Positions 1-5,884 of a DNA stretch of 6,046 nt are shown here, one piece after another. A program made the position numbers and the translations under genes. The stretch covers positions 1-6,046 of the forward strand of contig DAYW01000019.1 in NCBI GenBank assembly GCA_002507085.1, in the 5' to 3' direction. Origin of the DNA: an archaeon UBA168 (GTDB taxonomy: Archaea; Thermoproteota; Thermoprotei_A; Marsarchaeales; UBA168). The notes beneath the pieces were generated by a model. That model saw only the letters and a program-made list of their open reading frames with translations, made no database searches and had not been told where the DNA came from. The first letter of the stretch is position 1. Each line of letters begins with the position of its first letter.

Positions 1-933
1 GGCTTCACGTCAGGAGCTACCGGGGGACCCATAGGTTCTGGCGGGCCCCTAGGCGCGGTACAAACCGCCATAATATCAGAGGAGTCTGATCGCAATACCA
101 TGGCCAGGTCGCTCAGCATAGCTGCCATACTAGAAATGGCTTCGGCCATGGCTGGCTCTTTCAGCGTGACCTTGATCTCACTCATGCGCGTTTACGAGTA
201 CGACCTGTTCTACGTGGCCTCTGCTATTGGCATAACGTCGATCGCCGTTGCAGCTTTGATCAAGGACTCCGGCATGCGCAGCCCCAAGTTCTTGCCCTCC
301 CTTTCCTATGGAAAGATATTCAGGCTGAGCATTCCCACGGTGCCCTGCGGGCTCGGCTCAGGCCTTGTCATACCGCTCCTCTCGCTTTGGTTCAAGGTGA
401 GGTACGGCGCGACCGCAGGCCAAATTGGGATCGTGTTCGGGATCATGGACTTCGCGATGCTGATACTCATGTGGATAACTCCAGACATCGCGTCAAAAAT
501 CGGCAGGCTGAAGGTCATAGTGGCCACCCGCGTGGCCAGCTCGCTCTCGCTTGTTTTTATGGCTTTTTCGCCCGCTTTCTGGCTTGCGGGCCTCTTCATA
601 GTGCTTAGGGGGGCCTTCGCCATGGGAGGCATGCCGGTCAGGCAGTCCTTTGTGATGCTTAACGTGGACAAGAGCGAGCGCGCGACCGCCAACGGCTCAA
701 CGTCATTCAGCAGGAACTCAGCGTCGTCGGTCGGCGCGGCCCTTTCGGGTTATCTCATGCGTTACTCCCTGTCCATGCTGCCCTTCTACGGCGGATTGAT
801 TGCGATGCTCGATCCGTTGCTGTACTACCTGATGTTTAAGGAACAGTGGAGCGCAAAGCGAAAAATCGCTTTATCACTTTCTCCGATATGCCCTCAAAGA
901 AAGCCTCATCCGCGGACTCCAGCGATGCCCTAA
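1..933 (+). CDS. Major facilitator superfamily transporter, 5' end beyond the window
   Basis: This is a membrane transporter of the MFS type; the substrate cannot be read from sequence. The frame is open from base 1, so the ATG at 100 is internal, and 310 residues are visible of a family usually near 400. The visible part holds roughly transmembrane helices 4-12. The segment GGPLGAVQTAIISEES (about 19-34) resembles the TM4-TM5 region of MFS proteins. Hydrophobic helices follow, and the cytoplasmic loop PDIASKIGRLKV (about 160-171) is the C-half copy of the MFS loop motif. The segment MPVRQSFVML (about 211-220), leading into SERATANGSTSFSR, is typical of MFS helices 10-11. The last helix ends near base 840. 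About 30 further hydrophilic residues are read antisense to the 3' end of the convergent peptidase gene, an unusual 98-bp overlap. The family call is firm; the role could be drug, sugar or organic-acid transport. Confidence 0.85.
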   Translation, partial: GFTSGATGGPIGSGGPLGAVQTAIISEESDRNTMARSLSIAAILEMASAMAGSFSVTLISLMRVYEYDLFYVASAIGITSIAVAALIKDSGMRSPKFLPSLSYGKIFRLSIPTVPCGLGSGLVIPLLSLWFKVRYGATAGQIGIVFGIMDFAMLILMWITPDIASKIGRLKVIVATRVASSLSLVFMAFSPAFWLAGLFIVLRGAFAMGGMPVRQSFVMLNVDKSERATANGSTSFSRNSASSVGAALSGYLMRYSLSMLPFYGGLIAMLDPLLYYLMFKEQWSAKRKIALSLSPICPQRKPHPRTPAMP

Positions 934-1957
934 GCAGATGAGCAGCGTTGAGCGCGTCAGAAACGCTTAGCACCTCGACCGGCGAGTGCACGTACCTGGT
1001 TGGTATGGAAATTGTGGTAGACGGTATGCCGCTCCTCCTGAATGCTATGGCCTGGGCATCGGTGCTTCCCCCTATGAGTACCTCAAGCTGGAACGGTATG
1101 CCCTCGCGAGAGGCCACGGACCTTAGGTGCTCGTTGACCTTCGGGTGGGCTATGAAAAGCCCTCCCCTTCCGCCGTCGGCCACCTTTATGGCCGGACCCT
1201 TGCCCAAGCTCGTCACCCTATCCCTATCCGGAACCCCTGGGACGTCAGCCGCTATGGTTGTGTCAAGCGCTATGGCGAAGTCTGGGTTTATGGCGTCGGC
1301 AGAAACCTGCGCCCCTCTGAGCCCAACCTCCTCCTGCACCGTTGCCACAAAGTAAACGGTGGCCTCGCTCCTCTTAAGCTTCCTCATGGCCCAAAGCATG
1401 ACCGCCACGCCAACCCTGTTGTCAAAGGCCTTCCCGGTTACGGTGTCTCCGGCGAGCTGCTCGAACTTCCTGTCAAGGACGCCCACCGCTCCGACCGTTA
1501 CGCCCGCCTTCTCGGCATCGGCGGCGCTGCGGAAGCCCGCATCTATGAAGAGCTCCTTCAGCTCAGGAGCTTCCCTCTCCTTTCCCTGGGGGGTAACGTG
1601 CGGTGGCCTTCCTCCTATCACGCCCTTTACGTATTTTCCGTCTTGAGTCCTCAGGACCGCCCTCTGGCCCACGAGGGTGACCTCGTTCCAGCCGCCTATG
1701 CCGCGAAACCTCAGGAACCCGTTTTCCTCAACGCGATCCACGAGCAGCCCTATCTCGTCCATGTGGGCCGCCACCATGGCCGTGTGCTTCCCTCCTCTTC
1801 TCACGCCTACCGCGTTTCCCCACTTATCCACCCTTATCTCGTCCGCGTAGGGACGCATCTCCCTCAGCACTATCTCCCTTATCTCCTCCTCGTGACCCGA
1901 AGGCCCAAAGGCCTCAGACAGCTCACGCAGCAAATCGGTAAACTGCAGATCTGGCAT
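836..1957 (-). CDS. M42 family metallo-aminopeptidase (TET/glutamyl aminopeptidase-like)
   Basis: A cytosolic dinuclear metal aminopeptidase that removes N-terminal residues from peptides; family members form dodecameric tetrahedral (TET) particles in the last steps of protein turnover. The 373 residues are close to the family's usual 330-370. Expected active-site residues are in order: H65 and D67 in AAHMDEIG, the bridging D179 in KAFDNR, E209 and E210 in VQEEVGLRGA, D232 in ALDTT, and H324 in RYVHSPVE. The segment GGSTDAQ (297-303) is also typical. The ATG at 1957 is chosen because the protein begins just before the conserved FGPSGHE region. No ribosome binding site precedes it, but a TATA-like box lies 19-26 nt upstream, which suggests a leaderless mRNA. 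The gene begins 21 bp past the end of the RecA-like gene, so read-through from the polB2 operon is also possible. The C terminus (about 342-373) is antisense to the transporter tail. Exact peptide preference is not predictable. Confidence 0.93.
   Translation of the reverse strand: MPDLQFTDLLRELSEAFGPSGHEEEIREIVLREMRPYADEIRVDKWGNAVGVRRGGKHTAMVAAHMDEIGLLVDRVEENGFLRFRGIGGWNEVTLVGQRAVLRTQDGKYVKGVIGGRPPHVTPQGKEREAPELKELFIDAGFRSAADAEKAGVTVGAVGVLDRKFEQLAGDTVTGKAFDNRVGVAVMLWAMRKLKRSEATVYFVATVQEEVGLRGAQVSADAINPDFAIALDTTIAADVPGVPDRDRVTSLGKGPAIKVADGGRGGLFIAHPKVNEHLRSVASREGIPFQLEVLIGGSTDAQAIAFRRSGIPSTTISIPTRYVHSPVEVLSVSDALNAAHLLRASLESADEAFFEGISEKVIKRFFALRSTVP
855..872. terminator. Perfect 7-bp hairpin at convergent 3' ends, possible bidirectional terminator
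   Basis: The arms AAAGCGA and TCGCTTT pair perfectly around a four-base A loop (T loop on the minus strand). The hairpin lies inside the 98-bp overlap of the convergent transporter and peptidase genes, close to both stop codons. Archaeal termination normally depends on U-rich tracts, and none follows on either strand, so it may instead affect mRNA ends or stability. It may also be chance. Confidence 0.3.
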
Positions 1958-1975
1958 TTGGCCAGCGATAAATCT

Positions 1976-1983
1976 CTTTTAAG
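1976..1983 (-). promoter_or_regulatory. TATA-like box of the M42 peptidase gene
   Basis: On the minus strand this reads CTTAAAAG, centred about 23 nt upstream of the ATG at 1957. There is no Shine-Dalgarno sequence between, as expected for a leaderless archaeal transcript starting at or next to the ATG. The box overlaps the TAA stop (1979-1981) of the upstream RecA-like gene, so the peptidase can be transcribed apart from the polymerase operon. No clear purine-rich BRE is seen. Confidence 0.5.
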
Positions 1984-2554
1984 GGCTTCGCCTAAGCCAC
2001 CGCGAGAGCCCCTCATCTCCTCTCCAGAAAATCGAGGAAAAGGTTAGCTCCAACTCTGGATGGGATGGGCTCTTTACCACCTTGGCCTTAAATCCACCCT
2101 CTACCTCCTTCAGCTCGATCACCGATGAGGCCACGTGCCATCCAAACGCGCTTCCGTACCTCTTCCTGTCCCCAAAGGAGAAGAGGAAGGTCCTGCCTCC
2201 CCTTTCCTTTATGGCCGAGGCCACCCTGTTCTGCAACTTGTTGTGGTGATAGGGATCTATAACAACGAGGTCACCATCGAAAGACTCAATGGATGAAGGA
2301 ACGTCCTCCGCCTTGAAGGCCCTCCTCACGATCAGCTCCTCCTCTACGGGCCCTCTTCCTGTGGCCCTCGCGATCTGAATCAACAGGTAGGGATCGAGCC
2401 CTCCCCTCTCTCCAACTACGAGCACGTTGACGGGAGCGGACTCAACGATGACCCTGTGGTAAAAAGAGAAGAGAAGCCTTGCGTTGACCGAGAAGAACTC
2501 AACGATCCAGTCATCGGCTATTATCTCGTCAAGCCCGTCAAATCCCGTCCTCAA
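1979..2554 (-). CDS. RadA/RecA-fold protein with degenerate Walker A, partner of PolB2
   Basis: A small RecA-superfamily protein that probably cannot hydrolyse ATP. The N terminus TGFDGLDEII (3-12) resembles the RadA/KaiC pattern GxxxLDxLL. The P-loop position reads VLVVGERGGLDPYLL (44-58): the GExG start remains, but the Lys-Thr pair is D54-P55. A Walker B-like strand LVVIDPYHH (96-104) ends in D100. The stretch VRRAF (76-80) and the C-terminal part, including VKSPSHPELELTF (160-172), align by eye with the later strands of RadA paralogues. At 191 residues it is a bare core, without the RadA N-terminal DNA-binding domain. The start is TTG at 2554, forced by an in-frame TGA four codons upstream and supported by a perfect GGAGGTGA 9 nt ahead. 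It overlaps polB2 by 17 nt, so translation is likely coupled. By analogy with bacterial ImuA I infer an accessory role for the polymerase. An unrelated pseudo-ATPase of the KaiC/RadC type is the alternative. Confidence 0.82.
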   Translation of the reverse strand: MRTGFDGLDEIIADDWIVEFFSVNARLLFSFYHRVIVESAPVNVLVVGERGGLDPYLLIQIARATGRGPVEEELIVRRAFKAEDVPSSIESFDGDLVVIDPYHHNKLQNRVASAIKERGGRTFLFSFGDRKRYGSAFGWHVASSVIELKEVEGGFKAKVVKSPSHPELELTFSSIFWRGDEGLSRWLRRSP

Positions 2555-4217
2555 GCCAGCCCCTCACCTCCTTGGCCGTCCTTCTAACGTAACCAGCGTA
2601 GTAGATCGGATCGTGCCCGCGGTAGGCGTAGGCGCGGTAAAACCCGCCCACTCCCCTGACGTAAGGGGTCCCCCTCACCATCATTACGTAATCCAGAGGC
2701 TCGCCGTCGGCGCTTAGCCTGACGTACTTCTCGGTCAGCGACGGAAGGGCATCGAGCATGGCCCTCCTGGCGTCTTCGCCCCTTACCTCCCTTGATGCAG
2801 CAGAGAGGAGCTCCAGCAGAAAGCCCTTGATCAGGTTTGGCTGATTAGCCTTTATGACCCCCCTCACCTTAAGTGCACCGCCGCGGACCCTTCCGAAGTA
2901 CCTCTGGGGATGGGGCTCGCCGAGAAGGCCCCTTGTGAAGGCCACCCAGTCGTACTCGGCATCAACCCTCATCCTCAGGCCGGTGGCCTCCTCTATCGAT
3001 CCTATAAGCCCTTCAAGGCCCTCCCTGGGCCCCCTCACGGTAAGCGAGTCAACTATGCCGTGAAGGACCTCGAAGCCCCTTTTCTCCGCTAGCCCGATCG
3101 CCTCCCTAAGGGCCTCCCTAGCAGCCCTCGTGACCTCTTCGTACGCCTCTACCCTTCCGAACTTCGAGTTCCTGTATCCCAGGTAGCCGAAGGAGGCCAC
3201 GAGCATGAGCTTGACCGCGTCCGCCCTCTCCTCGTCAACTCCCTTTAGGGCCTGCCTCACCTCGAGAAGCCCCTTAAGGGCCTCGGGAACTATGCCCAGC
3301 TGGCCTCCGGAAGCCTTTGAGTGCGCGTTTTCGGGTGATATGTTCCGGCTCACTATTATGGACGGGTACATGGACGTGAAGTCGAGCTGATAGGCGGCAT
3401 CGTAAAAGCCGGGCCTTGGGAACACTATGAGCCCTGCCCTATCATCCTCGATGAGCTCCTTGAGGGTCTTCGGGCGCTCCACGTTTACCTTGGCGTCGGG
3501 AACCGCGAACCTCCTCTTAATGGCCACCCAGGCCTCGTTTATCGTGAGCGCCTTGCCTATGCTGGACCCCGCTATCTCCCTCAGGAGGGCCCTCGCCACG
3601 AGGCTGCGCTCTATGTCGGCCTTGAGGCTGAAGTCCCGCGACCTCGGGCGAAGCTTTATCACCGCCCTCACGCCGCCGCACTCGCCCTCGCAGTAGGCCA
3701 CGTCGCAGCTAACCTTGGGCGAGCCCTCTCCCTCCTCCGCGAGCTCACCATTTAGAAAAACCCTGTATTTTTTTCCCTTCCTGTCGGGCCCGAACCAGCT
3801 GTACCTGCGAACCTCGACGTACCTTATATCAGGGAAGTCGTTGGGACCGCTCAAAACCCTTGGAGTCCCGCCGAACTCCACGAGCCTGAACGGAAGGACG
3901 TTAAGCCTCACAAGGGCTTGCGCAAGAGGGGATGGGGTGGTGTTGTAAAGCCTGAACTTCCTCCTAAAGGCGCTCAGGGCACCGATGTCTTCAAGCTCTA
4001 CGTGATAAAGCTTGACTGGGCCCTCAAAGGATTCCCATTCTTCTTCCTCCACAGAGGACACGTCGGGGTGCTCGAAGAAATCGGGAGGGCTCTCGGCCGC
4101 GACGTATATTGGAAACGTGCTCTTGAGGAAGACCTCCTTAAAATCGTCCAGAAGAACCCTTATTCCCCCACGGATGGGGATCGCGTCAATAACGTATCCC
4201 CTAAGCTTCGCTGACAT
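2538..4217 (-). CDS. polB2: B-family DNA polymerase, PolB2/Dpo2 type, lacking exonuclease domain
   Basis: A template-directed DNA polymerase homologue of the archaeal PolB2 (Dpo2) group, linked in Sulfolobales to damage-induced mutagenic synthesis. At 559 residues it is far shorter than replicative PolBs (about 770-900). Motif A comes at 279 instead of near 400, and no ExoI DxE or later exonuclease motif is visible, so proofreading is absent. Motif A, DFTSMYPSII (279-288), is intact with D279 and steric-gate Y284. The fingers R321 and K325 of VRQALK are present. Motif B, KLMLVASFG (336-344), keeps the lysine but has V340 and F343 where Asn and Tyr are usual. Motif C reads HGIVDSL (386-392) instead of YGDTDSL, keeping only the second Asp (D390). 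A KKRY-like QRYFG (438-442) and a thumb follow. The ATG at 4217 has only a weak GGAG 3 nt upstream. It overlaps the upstream small gene by 17 nt and the downstream RecA-like gene by 17 nt, forming one operon. Whether it is catalytic is uncertain. Confidence 0.93.
   Translation of the reverse strand: MSAKLRGYVIDAIPIRGGIRVLLDDFKEVFLKSTFPIYVAAESPPDFFEHPDVSSVEEEEWESFEGPVKLYHVELEDIGALSAFRRKFRLYNTTPSPLAQALVRLNVLPFRLVEFGGTPRVLSGPNDFPDIRYVEVRRYSWFGPDRKGKKYRVFLNGELAEEGEGSPKVSCDVAYCEGECGGVRAVIKLRPRSRDFSLKADIERSLVARALLREIAGSSIGKALTINEAWVAIKRRFAVPDAKVNVERPKTLKELIEDDRAGLIVFPRPGFYDAAYQLDFTSMYPSIIVSRNISPENAHSKASGGQLGIVPEALKGLLEVRQALKGVDEERADAVKLMLVASFGYLGYRNSKFGRVEAYEEVTRAAREALREAIGLAEKRGFEVLHGIVDSLTVRGPREGLEGLIGSIEEATGLRMRVDAEYDWVAFTRGLLGEPHPQRYFGRVRGGALKVRGVIKANQPNLIKGFLLELLSAASREVRGEDARRAMLDALPSLTEKYVRLSADGEPLDYVMMVRGTPYVRGVGGFYRAYAYRGHDPIYYAGYVRRTAKEVRGWLEDGI
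2564..2571 (-). promoter_or_regulatory. Strong Shine-Dalgarno of the RecA-like gene, inside the polB2 3' end
   Basis: The minus strand reads GGAGGTGA, fully complementary to the archaeal 16S rRNA 3' end, with a 9-nt spacer to the TTG at 2554. It fixes that unusual start and indicates re-initiation within the polycistronic mRNA, before the polB2 stop at 2538. Confidence 0.85.
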
Positions 4218-4653
4218 CCTCTCCGCCCTTGGAGGTTCCCGCTTCGGCGATCGGGCTTGATCCCTCGCACCGCAGCGGAGGTCTGTTGCCAGGGCGCGGC
4301 GCGGACATCCACGCGGTTAATGAGACAGCGACCTCCGCAGACGTAAGTCCCCCCGTGCCCCAAGGTACACAAGCCAACCCGCAGCGATCCGTTGGCTTTG
4401 CCTCGTCTGCTCCTTCCCGAAGATCGAAACTCATGCTCGCTTTGTTCTCATCATCCATAAGCGATGCGATCAGAACTATCTCAAGCGGATCCGTTGGCTC
4501 GTCCTCGAGGGCTCCCTCGATCTGCCTCACGCGGCGCCTAAGCACCTGAACTTTTGCCCTAAGCCTTTTGTCCTTAAGCCTTGAGGACACCATTTCGAGC
4601 TTGTTGAGCTCGCGGTCCACCGCAGCAGTAAGCGAGGGCTGAGTTCTCCCCAT
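4201..4653 (-). CDS. Small helical GRTxPS protein, first gene of the polB2 operon
   Basis: A 150-residue protein whose first 72 or so residues look like a conserved archaeal family that I know only by pattern: an N-terminal MGRTxPS followed by a charged helix, a second Arg-rich helix and a DPLExVLxASL-type end. Here these are MGRTQPSLTAAVDREL (1-16), a charged helix to about 50, and DPLEIVLIASLM (55-66). I believe haloarchaeal relatives carry the label DUF8156, from memory and unchecked. The function is unknown. The tail (73-150) is Gly/Ser/Pro/Ala-rich, predicted disordered and unlike the family, which is usually near 80-100 residues. The ATG at 4653 is preferred over an in-frame GTG at 4722 because the family motif starts there and a TATA-like box lies 18-27 nt upstream without any Shine-Dalgarno, fitting a leaderless first gene. 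The end overlaps polB2 by 17 nt. Its place suggests a partner or regulator of the polymerase, which is inference. Confidence 0.7.
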   Translation of the reverse strand: MGRTQPSLTAAVDRELNKLEMVSSRLKDKRLRAKVQVLRRRVRQIEGALEDEPTDPLEIVLIASLMDDENKASMSFDLREGADEAKPTDRCGLACVPWGTGGLTSAEVAVSLTAWMSAPRPGNRPPLRCEGSSPIAEAGTSKGGEDVSEA

Positions 4654-4670
4654 AGATTGATGAAGGACAT

Positions 4671-4680
4671 TTTTATTAAG
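4671..4680 (-). promoter_or_regulatory. TATA-like box of the polB2 operon
   Basis: The minus strand reads CTTAATAAAA, centred about 22 nt upstream of the ATG at 4653 and at nearly the same distance as the box before the M42 gene. The absence of a Shine-Dalgarno before that ATG supports a leaderless transcript covering the GRTxPS gene, polB2 and the RecA-like gene. Confidence 0.55.
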
Positions 4681-4699
4681 ATGCGGAAGACCGCTCGTT

Positions 4700-4705
4700 G
4701 AAACT
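4700..4705 (-). promoter_or_regulatory. Possible ANTTTC damage-response hexamer
   Basis: The minus strand reads AGTTTC, about 20 bp upstream of the operon TATA-like box. ANTTTC is the hexamer reported upstream of DNA-damage-responsive promoters bound by Orc1-2 in Sulfolobales, whose targets include dpo2. The location fits, but a degenerate hexamer turns up often by chance and this host may not use that system. Confidence 0.25.
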
Positions 4706-4885
4706 GAGGAAGTTACAGGCACGCAACTGGCGAAGTTACTGCATAACCATTCATAAATGGCCGACTTATTCCGATCGCAGCAATGCCAGATAACAACTAA
4801 ACTTTAAAACTCTGATCTGTAAATTTAAGGAAAACTAATTCATTACACAAATCGCAACAGCCTGACGCGCCAACCATCTGTTTAT

Positions 4886-5884
4886 CTAAAGGCGCGCAAG
4901 AACCCCATGCCGAAGAACGGGATCCGCTATCACGTACTTGTCCGTATCTTTTTTAACGAACCCAGAGTCCACAAGGTTCTTGAGAACGTTTGACACCGCG
5001 CTGTCCGTTATGCTGCCCAGCCTCGCCTCAACTCCTCTCTTTACCTCTGACCAAGATGCTGATCCAAGCGTCGCAATCGTCTTAAGCGCTTCCCTATAAC
5101 GAGGCTCTCCGTTTGCGTAAAGCTTCAGGGCTTTTTTCAATTCATTTACGGCAAGAGCCGACGCCATATCATATATCTTCTCAACGCTTGCTCCGCCCAC
5201 GGTAGCAGGGCAACCGAAGTAAGTCAGCCACCCAATCACTCCATCAAACTTTTCGAGCGCATCTTCTATGGCTTGTTCATCTAGCTTCACGTGGTTCTGC
5301 TCAAAACCGCGGACTAAGAACTCTCTTGCTTTCTCCCTTGCGAGCGGGCCCATCCTAACCTCGCTGTAAGCCCTTCCGTAAAGAGGAGCCTCTGGGTCCT
5401 CCAGCCTCAGGAACCTGTAAAGAAGCCCAACCTCAGACCCAGAAATGATCATCTTTACATCAAGGTTATCGAACATGTAAGCGAGGAGAGAGTCAAACCT
5501 ATAAGCCGACATCCTAAGCACCTGCGCCTCGTCTACAACCAGAACGCTGCCTTCTAACGCCTTTAAGACCCTCAGCACGTTCGCTTCGCTTTTTTTTGCA
5601 GCTCTTACGCCAATTCCTCCAAACTGAAGCTCAACCGATCTAATGTTTTCCAGCAGATTCCTTCCCCATCTGATCTTTGCAAGCTCCTCTTCAAGCAGTG
5701 ACTCAAAAGAGCTAAGCGACACGGTAGGAGGCAGAAGTCTACAATCTATATAAACGTACTTCACCTTGCTCTCATTAAGATAAGTCATGATAAGGGACGT
5801 CTTCCCGTACCTTCTCAAGCCCGTTACCACTGCCATTTTACCTCTTTCGATTGCCCTGTTAAGCGCATTCCACTCCGCTTCCAT
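4886..5884 (-). CDS. Archaeal ATPase (ATPase_2/STAND-like) with C-terminal winged helix
   Basis: A P-loop ATPase of the archaeal expanded family typified by SSO1545 (Pfam ATPase_2); the cellular role of the family is poorly known. Within 332 residues the Walker A is GLRRYGKTSL (22-31), Walker B LVVDEAQ (115-121), a sensor-1-like strand MIISGSEVGLL (145-155), and the arginine-bearing LYGRAYSEVRMGPL (168-181). GWLTYFG (218-224) is typical of the lid. A winged helix (about 265-325) with SITDSAVSNVLKNLVDSG and the family ending ADPVLRH suggests DNA binding or protein contact. The ATG at 5884 is only the first in-frame ATG. Family members carry about 10-20 more residues before it, and these are readable in frame upstream (SPEPKKRKEDFFD) with no start codon, because of a 17-bp tandem duplication. 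The protein may therefore be N-terminally truncated or need frameshifting. Base composition looks more AT-rich than in polB2, which fits a mobile or recently acquired gene. Confidence 0.85.
   Translation of the reverse strand: MEAEWNALNRAIERGKMAVVTGLRRYGKTSLIMTYLNESKVKYVYIDCRLLPPTVSLSSFESLLEEELAKIRWGRNLLENIRSVELQFGGIGVRAAKKSEANVLRVLKALEGSVLVVDEAQVLRMSAYRFDSLLAYMFDNLDVKMIISGSEVGLLYRFLRLEDPEAPLYGRAYSEVRMGPLAREKAREFLVRGFEQNHVKLDEQAIEDALEKFDGVIGWLTYFGCPATVGGASVEKIYDMASALAVNELKKALKLYANGEPRYREALKTIATLGSASWSEVKRGVEARLGSITDSAVSNVLKNLVDSGFVKKDTDKYVIADPVLRHGVLARL

Larger units (their letters stand above)
4654..4885. other. AT-rich intergenic region upstream of the polB2 operon
   Basis: These 232 bp separate the 3' end of the ATPase gene from the operon start, both on the minus strand. 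The part from about 4780 to 4860 is clearly richer in A and T than the flanks. Visible elements are the operon TATA-like box, the AGTTTC hexamer and a small palindrome with arms CCATT and AATGG around CATA (4747-4760). TATA-like stretches also lie near 4800-4830, but no open frame follows them at a suitable distance. No tRNA or other RNA gene was recognised. Confidence 0.6.

Noticed and set aside
1127..2047. A 306-codon plus-strand open frame opposite the M42 peptidase
   Set aside because: It is antisense to a gene with all M42 metal ligands, and its translation has no recognisable domain or membrane pattern; it is a shadow of high-GC codon structure.
4160..4372. A minus-strand frame with spaced cysteines (CTLGHGGTYVCGGRC) that looks zinc-finger-like
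   Set aside because: The cysteine spacing matches no zinc ribbon I recognise, it overlaps the polB2 start in another frame, and no start signal precedes it. Noted only because the tail of the GRTxPS gene is itself doubtful.
4270..4400. Stem-forming segment considered as a tRNA or small RNA gene
   Set aside because: There is no T-loop GTTCRA sequence, no cloverleaf spacing and no C/D box pair; the inverted repeats alone do not support an RNA gene.
4654..4722. N-terminal extension of the GRTxPS protein from a GTG at 4722
   Set aside because: The 23 extra residues precede the family's MGRT start, and the TATA-like box lies within them, so the ATG at 4653 is far better supported.
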